A DNA stretch of 64,000 bases from Micromonospora profundi (GTDB lineage: Bacteria > Actinomycetota > Actinomycetes > Mycobacteriales > Micromonosporaceae): positions 1 to 64,000 of the forward strand of contig NZ_JAATJK010000001.1 of NCBI RefSeq assembly GCF_011927785.1, written 5' to 3'. A model generated the notes under the pieces. That model was given only the letters and a program-made list of their open reading frames with translations, was not told the DNA's origin and searched no databases. Made by a program: the position numbers and the translations under genes. Below are positions 58,413-64,000 of the stretch, piece after piece; position 1 is the stretch's first letter, and each line of letters begins with the position of its first letter.

Positions 58413-59170
58413 GCCTCGTCTCCGCCGCCGGCCTGGGCCTTGTCGGCCCCGGCGGGCCGACGCCGGCCGACCCGACCCGTCGTAGCCCCGAGGAGTTGCG
58501 CACACTCGCCGAGCAGGCCGCTCGGGATCTGGAGGGCGCCCCGGCGCTGGAGATCGCCCGCTGGGCGGCGCAGACCTTCGGCGGCCGGTTCTGTGTGACC
58601 AGCTCGATGGCGGACGCCGTGCTGGCTCACCTGGTGTCCCGGGTCGCCCCGGGCGTGGACGTGGTCTTCCTCGACACCGGCCTGCATTTCCCGGAGACGC
58701 TCCGGGTGCGCGACGAGGTGGCCCGGACGCTACCGGTGAACGTCAGGTCGATCCGGCCCCGGCTCACAGTGGGCCAGCAGGACGGTCAGTACGGCCCGCG
58801 ACTGTTCAACAAGTCACCGGACGACTGCTGCCAGCTGCGCAAGGTGGAGCCGTTGGAGCGCGCCCTGTCCGGGTACGACGCCTGGGCCGCCGGTCTGCGC
58901 CGGGACGAGTCGCCGACGCGCGCCAACACTCCGGTCGTGACCTTCGACTCGCGGCGCGGAAAGGTAAAGGTCAACCCGATCGCGGCCTGGTCGCAGGCGG
59001 ATGTGGATTCCTACATCGCCCGCTTCAACGTCCCGGTCAACGAGCTGTTCAAGCAGGGGTACGGGTCGATCGGCTGCTGGCCGTGCACCCGGCGTACCAA
59101 GGCCGGTGAGGACCCACGGGCCGGCCGGTGGGCCATGTTCGAGAAGACCGAGTGCGGGCTGCACGTCTGA
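58409..59170 (+). CDS. cysH: Adenylylsulfate (APS) reductase
   Basis: A 253-residue CysH that reduces APS to sulfite. [4Fe-4S] ligands Cys140-Cys141 (DDCCQLRK) and Cys223, Cys226 (GCWPC) mark it as the iron-sulfur APS type, not PAPS. The catalytic Cys249 is in the C-terminal ECGLHV. SSMADAVLAHL is the PP-loop area. ATG 58409, 4-bp overlap with the Zn-ribbon gene. Confidence 0.93.
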   Translation: MSLVSAAGLGLVGPGGPTPADPTRRSPEELRTLAEQAARDLEGAPALEIARWAAQTFGGRFCVTSSMADAVLAHLVSRVAPGVDVVFLDTGLHFPETLRVRDEVARTLPVNVRSIRPRLTVGQQDGQYGPRLFNKSPDDCCQLRKVEPLERALSGYDAWAAGLRRDESPTRANTPVVTFDSRRGKVKVNPIAAWSQADVDSYIARFNVPVNELFKQGYGSIGCWPCTRRTKAGEDPRAGRWAMFEKTECGLHV

Positions 59171-59955
59171 CCTCCGTTTCGGCGACCCCGACCGGCGCGA
59201 CACTGGCCGGCGGGGCGCCGCCCGTGGTGCTTGTCGCCCACGGCAGCCGTGATCCACGAGCCGCCGAGGCCACCCGAGCGCTGGCCCGGGCGGTGTCGGC
59301 GGCCCGGCCCGGCCTTCAGGTCCTGTCGAGCTGGCTGGACCACACCGAGCCCGGTCCGACCGAGGTGTTGCGAGGGCTGGCTGCGGCCGGTCACCGGCGC
59401 GCGGTGGTGGTGCCGCTGCTGCTGACCGCCGCGTACCACCGCCGGGTGGACATCCCCGCGGCCGTCGCCGCCGCGACGCGGGCGGCGCCCACCCTCGCGG
59501 TCCGCGTGACCGACGTGCTCGGCCCCGCGGGCGGGGCTGTGGATCCGTTGCTGCTGGCCGGATTGCGCCGTCGGCTCGGTCAAGTGGGTCCGGGCCGTTT
59601 CGACGCGCTGGTGCTGGCCGCCGCCGGCACCAGGGACGCGCGGGCGCGTGGCTCGGTGGGGCGGGTGGCGGACGCGCTCAGCGCGGATTTCGGGATGCCC
59701 TGCCGTGTGTCGTACGCCTCGGCGGCTCCACCGGCGACAGATGCGGCGGTGTCGCGGCTGCGGGAGGCCGGTGCCAGCCGGGTGGCGGTCGCCGCGTACT
59801 TCCTGGCGCCCGGCCTGTTCTACGACGCGGTGGCCAAGGCGGCTCTGGCGGCCGGTGCGGTGACGGTGGCCACCCCGTTGACCGACGCCCCGGAGTTGGC
59901 CGGTTTGGTATTGCGACGGGTCGATGAACACAGTGGCCTATCGCCAACTGTCTGA
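59152..59955 (+). CDS. Sirohydrochlorin ferrochelatase (CbiX/SirB-like)
   Basis: A ~267-residue CbiX-type chelatase with duplicated domains. N-terminal VVLVAHGSRDPRAAE carries the metal-binding His; VPLLLTAAYHRRVDIP the second His; then a second half with ALVLAAAGTRDARARG and AYFLAPGLFYDAV. It inserts Fe(II) to make siroheme for the sulfite reductase two genes upstream. Start is uncertain: GTG 59152 (19-nt overlap with cysH), CTG 59167 or a later GTG near 59224. A strong terminator follows. Confidence 0.85.
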   Translation: MRAARLTSVSATPTGATLAGGAPPVVLVAHGSRDPRAAEATRALARAVSAARPGLQVLSSWLDHTEPGPTEVLRGLAAAGHRRAVVVPLLLTAAYHRRVDIPAAVAAATRAAPTLAVRVTDVLGPAGGAVDPLLLAGLRRRLGQVGPGRFDALVLAAAGTRDARARGSVGRVADALSADFGMPCRVSYASAAPPATDAAVSRLREAGASRVAVAAYFLAPGLFYDAVAKAALAAGAVTVATPLTDAPELAGLVLRRVDEHSGLSPTV

Positions 59956-59962
59956 CGGGTCA

Positions 59963-60010
59963 AAAAGCTGTACGCCCCATCGGGCGGACCCGCTGGGGCG
60001 TACAGCTTTT
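59963..60010. terminator. Bidirectional terminator between chelatase and whiB1
   Basis: A 17-bp perfect stem (59963-59979 with 59994-60010) ending in TTTT on both strands, with a 14-nt loop. Confidence 0.88.
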
Positions 60011-60022
60011 GTCGTTGGGAAA

Positions 60023-60280
60023 TCAGGCGGAGTGAGCGCGCAGCACCCGGAGGCCGCCGCGCCGCTTGACGGCCCGCCGTTCCTCTTCGCTCATCCCGCC
60101 CCAGACGCCGGCGTCCTGACCCGACTCGAGCGCCCACTGCAGGCACTGGTCGGTCACGGAGCAGCGCCTGCAGACGGCCTTGGCCTGCTCGACCTGCAGG
60201 AGAGCCGGTCCGGACGTCCCAATCGGGAAGAACAGCTCCGGGTCCTCGTCGCGGCAGACAGCATGGTGACGCCAGTCCAT
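60023..60280 (-). CDS. whiB1: WhiB1 (WblE) transcription factor
   Basis: An 85-residue WhiB1: MDWRHHAVCRDEDPELFFP with Cys9, Cys37, Cys40 and Cys46 as [4Fe-4S] ligands and GVWGGMSEEERRAVKRR for DNA contact. WhiB1 is essential in M. tuberculosis, NO-sensitive, and controlled by CRP (Rv3676); it also binds SigA. ATG 60278-60280 chosen to match WhiB1 N-termini; AGGAG is 10 nt upstream, and ATG 60296 is alternative. Strong terminator downstream; CRP-like site ~200 nt upstream. Confidence 0.93.
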   Translation of the reverse strand: MDWRHHAVCRDEDPELFFPIGTSGPALLQVEQAKAVCRRCSVTDQCLQWALESGQDAGVWGGMSEEERRAVKRRGGLRVLRAHSA

Positions 60281-60298
60281 GGCGGCAACACTCCTCAT

Positions 60299-60729
60299 TC
60301 TGGATGGGTGGCAATGTATTGCTGGTAGTGCTTTTCCCTATATGCATACGCAATGCCGATGGTGACTGTTCGCGTCTGGCCATTCGGCAATGCGTGAGCA
60401 GGCAGTTAGTCCGGGGACCTGCTGGAACAGCTCGGCCTGCCGAGCGTATCCGCGCAATGTCCCGGTAACTCAAGTTCGCTTGTGAATACTTTCACGAACA
60501 CTCGTGATGTCAAGGGTGACGCTCGGAAAAACTCCGTGCGGTGAGCAAGCCCACAACACATTTGTCCGGGTTCCAGCACCTTCCTGGTTACCCGCCGTGC
60601 CACAGTCGTGGATCAATATAGTACAGTCCGCGTGACATTGCTGACATTTCCGGCACCTGCCCCTCGGTGTGGCGGTGGCCGCCGTCGCGGTTGCGGTGGC
60701 CCGCGTCGACCTAGGGCAGTACCCGAGAC
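60299..60729. other. whiB1 upstream region (430 nt)
   Basis: No gene is supported. It is unusually AT-rich for the window, with a CRP-like site (60481-60496), a possible leftward -10 TATATT near 60614, and an AT-rich block near 60340-60350. It separates two leftward genes (whiB1 and the lipid kinase), so promoters in it most likely drive whiB1. Confidence 0.6.
60481..60496. promoter_or_regulatory. CRP/FNR-type binding site upstream of whiB1
   Basis: TGTGA-N6-TCACG, one base from the perfect TGTGA-N6-TCACA palindrome, within a longer dyad (TTCG...CGAA). M. tuberculosis whiB1 is regulated by the CRP homologue Rv3676, supporting the assignment. Confidence 0.65.
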
Positions 60730-61680
60730 CTAGTAGATTACTCTCAGTGCGGCGGGAATGGATGTGAATCTGACTTTCTCCCGCTCGCCAAGATAGTCGC
60801 CGTCCAGCTGGAACGCCTGGGGACGGCTGGAGAGCAGCGTGAACTCCGCAGTGTCATGCAGTCGTAACACCTGTCGGCCGGTGCGATCCGGCTTCCGGGA
60901 CAGGAATTGAGTCACTGTCCGTGTTGTGCTAGCCACACGGAGCTGACGCAGTGCCAGTACATCCAGCCCGAGGTCGAACGACGCGTCCGGGTTCGGGTTG
61001 ACTTCCCGCTCACCCAGGTACGTCCACGGGGCCGTGTTCTGGATGATGACTGTCGCCAGCTCGTCCTCCACCGGCTCACCGGGGCGCTCCAGGCTGATGG
61101 CCGGATGCCGCCGGTCCGAGGCGAGGAAATACTGGTTCATGATCGAGCGAAGGTAGAGCCCCGGCGTGGAGACGCGCCCCCGCCGTCGAGCCTGCTCCAC
61201 CCGATGGATCACGGCGGCGTCCAGCCCGAACCCGGCGCAGAAGGTGAAGTAGCGGTCGTCGGCGAGACCCAGCCCGACCGTCCGCTGCCGGCCCAGGCGC
61301 AGTCCTTCGAGGATCATGCTGGTCGCCTCCGGCCACTCCCGGGGCAGGCCCAACGCGCGGGCGAACACGTTTGTCGAGCCGCCCGGAACGGTGGCCAGCG
61401 CGGGCAGCCGGTCGGCCATCGAAGCACCCGGCGGACCCGCTGGTGGTTCGGCCGCCATGAGGCCGTTCACCACCTCGTTCACCGTGCCGTCGCCACCGAG
61501 GGTGACGACGAGGCCGACCCCCTCGGCGGCGGCCTCACGCGCCAGCGTCATGCCGTGCCCGCGGCGGCGGGTGTAGCGCACACTGAGGTCGACTTCGCTG
61601 CGCAGCGCTCGGACAAGCACGTCCCGGCTGCGTTCGCTGGTAGTGGTGGCCTTCGGATTGACCACCAGGACGGCCCGCAT
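60730..61680 (-). CDS. Diacylglycerol kinase / YegS-type lipid kinase
   Basis: A 316-residue NAD-kinase-like diacylglycerol kinase family protein. Catalytic GGDGTVNEVVNGL (~60-72), PGGSTNVFARALGLP for the nucleotide site, and the C-terminal RPQAFQLDGDYLGE. Corresponds to Rv3218 beside whiB1. Could phosphorylate DAG or a sphingoid base. ATG 61678-61680; longer frames upstream overlap the divergent membrane gene. Confidence 0.88.
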   Translation of the reverse strand: MRAVLVVNPKATTTSERSRDVLVRALRSEVDLSVRYTRRRGHGMTLAREAAAEGVGLVVTLGGDGTVNEVVNGLMAAEPPAGPPGASMADRLPALATVPGGSTNVFARALGLPREWPEATSMILEGLRLGRQRTVGLGLADDRYFTFCAGFGLDAAVIHRVEQARRRGRVSTPGLYLRSIMNQYFLASDRRHPAISLERPGEPVEDELATVIIQNTAPWTYLGEREVNPNPDASFDLGLDVLALRQLRVASTTRTVTQFLSRKPDRTGRQVLRLHDTAEFTLLSSRPQAFQLDGDYLGEREKVRFTSIPAALRVIY

Positions 61681-61710
61681 GGGCGGCACTGTACCTTCCG
61701 GTAGCCCAGG

Positions 61711-61723
61711 TATCGTGGCGCGC
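61711..61723 (+). promoter_or_regulatory. -10 box of a leaderless transcript (61724 gene)
   Basis: TATCGT (61711-61716) ends 7 nt before the GTG at 61724. No SD. Confidence 0.5.
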
Positions 61724-62113
61724 GTGACCATCGACTCGGCTCCGATTCCCGTCACACTCCGCTGGGCGGTTCGGCTGCTGTGGGCGGAGGCGGTCGCCGT
61801 CGGGCTGATCGCCGCGTGGCTGGTCTGGGCCGACATCACCGCCACCACCACCGACCTCGCGTCGGCGTTGTTGGTGACGGCGTTCGCCATCGGCGGGGCT
61901 GTCGCGCTCTGGGCGCTGGGCCGCGCGCTGCTGCGCCGCCGGGCCGGCGCACGCGCCCCCGCGATCGTGCTCCAGTTGATGCTGCTGCCGATCGGATGGT
62001 TCATGATCCAGGCCGGCCTGGGCTGGCTGGGCGTGCCGCTCATGGCGCTCGGTCTCGGCATCGCCTGGCTTCTGGTGAGCCCTCCGACAACGCGAGCCCT
62101 CGGCTTCGAGTGA
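61724..62113 (+). CDS. Small integral membrane protein, 129 aa
   Basis: A 129-residue protein with four hydrophobic segments (~15-35, 45-65, 80-100, 103-120), e.g. LLWAEAVAVGLIAAWLVW and GWLGVPLMALGLGIAWLL. Equivalent of Rv3217c by position. GTG 61724 chosen from the -10 box geometry. Function unknown. Confidence 0.7.
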   Translation: MTIDSAPIPVTLRWAVRLLWAEAVAVGLIAAWLVWADITATTTDLASALLVTAFAIGGAVALWALGRALLRRRAGARAPAIVLQLMLLPIGWFMIQAGLGWLGVPLMALGLGIAWLLVSPPTTRALGFE

Positions 62114-62192
62114 CAAACGCCGGCGGAGACGACCGCCGGGCGAGCGGAATGCCGAGTCAGCGGCCCGGGCTACCGCGCGCGTGACGAACTGG

Positions 62193-62600
62193 TCAGAGGG
62201 CGCTGGAGCGGCGGGTGAGCAACGAGATCGTCGCCCGGCCGTCGGCGGCCGTGGCAGCCGCCGAGGTGGTGAGAGCGGTGAGCACCTTCCAGGCGAACGA
62301 CGACTCGCCGGGCAGCGTGGCACCTCGCACTGTCGGCACCGTCACCTCGACGGTCAGGGCGTCGTCGGTCACCGAGAACCGGCACTCAAGCTCGGCATCC
62401 CGGGTGGCGATGGCGAGCAGCATGGCGCACGCCTCGTCGACAGCGATCCGCAGATCCTCGATCTCGTCGAGCGCGAACTGCAACCGGGCCGCGAGGCCGG
62501 CGGTGGCGGTGCGGAGCACGCCGAGGTAACCGCCGTCGGCGGGCACGGTGAGGTGCACCACGTCGTCGTCGGTCGCTGGCTGGCCGGTCAGTTGAGTCAC
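62193..62600 (-). CDS. RsbW-like anti-sigma ATPase domain protein, 135 aa
   Basis: A 135-residue HATPase_c_2 protein: N box region LRIAVDEACAMLLA; the G2 region is degenerate (GESSFAWKVLTALTT), suggesting weak or no ATP hydrolysis. Members such as M. tuberculosis RsbW inhibit SigF. Whether it inhibits a sigma factor or is a degenerate sensor is unclear. ATG or GTG at 62598-62600. Confidence 0.7.
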   Translation of the reverse strand: MTQLTGQPATDDDVVHLTVPADGGYLGVLRTATAGLAARLQFALDEIEDLRIAVDEACAMLLAIATRDAELECRFSVTDDALTVEVTVPTVRGATLPGESSFAWKVLTALTTSAAATAADGRATISLLTRRSSAL

Positions 62601-62632
62601 GCCTCATCCCCCCGGTCGGGGACTCTACCCGG

Positions 62633-63154
62633 TCAATGGTTCGGGCGCGCCGCGACGGCTCGCACTTGGGCGGCCAGGTCGTTCAGCGCGTCACCACTGA
62701 GTCGGTAGGGGACCCACTCACTCATCTGTTCGGCGCCGATCGAGGCGTAGAAGCCGGCCGCCGGGTTCCAGTCGATCATCCACCATTCCAACCGCCGGTA
62801 GCCCCGCTGAACGCAGATGTCGGCAAGGGTGGCGAGCAGCAGGCGGCCCGCGCCGGTGCCCCGGGCGGCCGGTCGGACGTACAGGTCCTCAAGGTAGATG
62901 CCGTGCACCCCGGCCCAGGTGGAGAAGTTGAGGAACCACAGGGCGAAGCCGACCGGTACGTCCTGCTCGTCCACCGCGACGTGGCCGAAGAGGGCGGGGG
63001 CCGCGCCGAACAGGGCCGAGGTCAGCTGGTCGGTGGTGAGGTGGCACTCGTCGGGCGCGCGTTCGTACTCCGCCAACTCGTGCACCATAGCGACGACGGC
63101 CGGCACGTCCTCGGGACGTGCCGGCCGGATCGTCGGAATGACGGGAGACGTCAC
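62633..63154 (-). CDS. GNAT family N-acetyltransferase
   Basis: A 173-residue GNAT of the spermidine/diamine acetyltransferase-like type, with IRPARPEDVPAVVAMVHELAEYE, FLNFSTWAGVHGIYLEDLYVRPAARGTGAGRLLLATL and a final YRRLEWWMIDWNPAAGFYASIG. GTG start 63152-63154 overlaps the sodN stop by 4 bp (GTGA), so it is co-translated with NiSOD. The link is unexplained. Confidence 0.85.
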   Translation of the reverse strand: MTSPVIPTIRPARPEDVPAVVAMVHELAEYERAPDECHLTTDQLTSALFGAAPALFGHVAVDEQDVPVGFALWFLNFSTWAGVHGIYLEDLYVRPAARGTGAGRLLLATLADICVQRGYRRLEWWMIDWNPAAGFYASIGAEQMSEWVPYRLSGDALNDLAAQVRAVAARPNH

Positions 63155-63555
63155 GCCTTCTTGGTCTCCCAGAAGATCTTCGAGATCTCGTCGATCTTCG
63201 CGAGCAGCTGGTCGGCGGTGGCCGGGTCCAGACTGCCCTTGACGCCACCGGCGCCAGCGAGCTTGGTGGCCTCGTTGAACAGGGTGTGCAGGTTCGGGTA
63301 CTTCTCGAAGTGGGGCGCCTTGAAGTAGTCGGTCCACAGCACCCACAGGTGGTGCTTGACCAGCTCGGCGCGCTGCTCCTTGATGATGACCGCCCGGGTG
63401 CGGAACTCCGGGTCGGTGTTCGCCTGGTACTTCTCGCAGATCATTTTGACCGACTCGGCCTCGATCCGAGCCTGAGCCGGGTCGTAGACGCCGCACGGCA
63501 GGTCGCAGTGAGCGCTCGCGGTGACGCGGGGCGCAAGGATGCGGGAAAGTCGCAT
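63151..63555 (-). CDS. sodN: Nickel superoxide dismutase
   Basis: A 134-residue NiSOD precursor. Residues 1-15 (MRLSRILAPRVTASA) are the propeptide; after cleavage the nickel hook is HCDLPCGVYDP, with His1, Cys2 and Cys6 of the mature protein as ligands. GGAGGA 5 nt before the ATG at 63553-63555. Divergent from its processing peptidase gene (84-bp promoter). Confidence 0.96.
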   Translation of the reverse strand: MRLSRILAPRVTASAHCDLPCGVYDPAQARIEAESVKMICEKYQANTDPEFRTRAVIIKEQRAELVKHHLWVLWTDYFKAPHFEKYPNLHTLFNEATKLAGAGGVKGSLDPATADQLLAKIDEISKIFWETKKA

Positions 63556-63639
63556 CGGGATCCTCCATGGCAGGTTTGCGATGATCAAAGGCGACATTAC
63601 TCCTGGGATTGCTCCCCGAGCGGGCTGGAGGTGAAACCA

Positions 63640-63990
63640 GTGCGCGCCGATCAACCAGCGGAAGCTCCCCGGCTGCGGTGGCCGCTGACCGCTGTCCTGG
63701 TGACCGGGCCCTCCATGGCCCCGACGCTGCGGCACGGTGACGCGGTGCTGGTCCGGCCGGGAGGCCGCCCTGTTCGTCCCGGTGACGTGGTGGTCGCGGT
63801 GTTCCGGACGCGCCCCGAGCTGCTGGTGGTGAAGCGGGCGGTCCGGCCGCAGGACGGCGGTTGGTGGCTGCGCGGGGACAACGACCTGGTCACCGACGAC
63901 TCCCGGGCGTACGGGGTGGCCGACGTGCGGGGGAGGGTGGTGGCCCGCTACTGGCCGCGTCCCGGACGGGTGTCCCGTCACCCTTTATGA
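63640..63990 (+). CDS. sodX: NiSOD maturation peptidase SodX (S26 family)
   Basis: A 116-residue soluble S26-type peptidase without a clear membrane anchor. Catalytic Ser25 in TGPSMAPTL and Lys65 in LLVVKRAV; GDNDLVTDDSRAYG is the S26 box E. In sodN clusters it removes the NiSOD propeptide. GTG 63640, GGAG upstream. Divergent from sodN; a GTG at 63631 is an alternative. Confidence 0.88.
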   Translation: MRADQPAEAPRLRWPLTAVLVTGPSMAPTLRHGDAVLVRPGGRPVRPGDVVVAVFRTRPELLVVKRAVRPQDGGWWLRGDNDLVTDDSRAYGVADVRGRVVARYWPRPGRVSRHPL

Positions 63991-64000
63991 CCCTGCTCAC

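Noticed and set aside
63556..63639. Nickel-regulator (Nur) box between sodN and sodX
   Set aside because: TTTGCGATGATCAAA has partial dyad features but does not match a Nur consensus well enough.

Overview
The window is a gene-dense, very GC-rich chromosomal segment from an actinomycete, most probably a Micromonospora-like member of the Micromonosporaceae. The support is three WhiB regulators, a mycoredoxin, a SigR/RsrA pair, a UvrD2-type helicase, a helix-turn-helix/DUF397 pair, heavy GTG/TTG start use and many apparently leaderless starts (a TANNNT box 5-8 nt before the start codon). No insertion sequence, prophage, CRISPR array or biosynthetic cluster is visible. Many gene pairs match, from memory, the Mycobacterium tuberculosis Rv3193c-Rv3228 neighbourhood (UPF0182, PDZ protease, Zincin_2, ThiF-like, ABC1 kinase, whiB7, uvrD2, mycoredoxin, nudC; and rsgA, aroA, SRAP, sigH/rshA, biotinyl protein, pdtaS, whiB1, lipid kinase), so this is old core chromosome in rearranged blocks.

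Layout. 0-8 kb: the 5' part of a sulfonate/nitrate-type binding protein (leftward), two M16 peptidase-family genes with nudC, a DUF397/HTH regulator pair and an MFS exporter. 8-16 kb: mycoredoxin and uvrD2 diverge, then whiB7 behind a long leader with an upstream ORF and an attenuator, a small unknown gene, the leftward ThiF-like/ABC1 pair and a cluster of DnaA boxes. 16-23 kb: a CofC/DUF2064-like protein, Zincin_2 protease, PDZ-Lon membrane protease, UPF0182 protein and two tandem initiator tRNA genes. 23-32 kb: a 1256-residue secreted subtilisin, a lipoprotein sugar-binding protein, purC, glpK and a PRPP synthase paralogue. 32-43 kb: an RsbW-like ATPase, a MacS-type two-component pair, DUF5709, a STAS-ATPase fusion with an SDR, a GT4 glycosyltransferase and the leftward aroA-rsgA-hisN-EamA operon. 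43-50 kb: SRAP protease, a WhiB, an alpha/beta hydrolase, the SigR-RsrA thiol-stress switch, a 24-residue ribosomal protein, a biotinyl carrier, a GNAT and a TetR/MFS efflux pair. 50-64 kb: a TPR/HEAT-like protein, a SIS-domain protein, a PdtaS-like kinase, a GT39 transferase, a leader peptide followed by sirA/Zn-ribbon/cysH/chelatase, whiB1 with a CRP-like site, a lipid kinase, and NiSOD with its processing peptidase.

Functional themes are redox and antibiotic stress (SigR/RsrA, mycoredoxin, WhiB7, WhiB1, NiSOD), sulfur assimilation, and partner-switching or two-component signalling. The most notable structures are regulatory: a complete terminator/antiterminator switch in the whiB7 leader, an autoregulatory SigR promoter placed to express an N-terminally extended sigma isoform, three helically phased DnaA boxes far from any dnaA gene, a dispersed palindromic intergenic repeat (two copies), and a leader peptide plus a possible Shine-Dalgarno-masking stem before the sulfite reductase.
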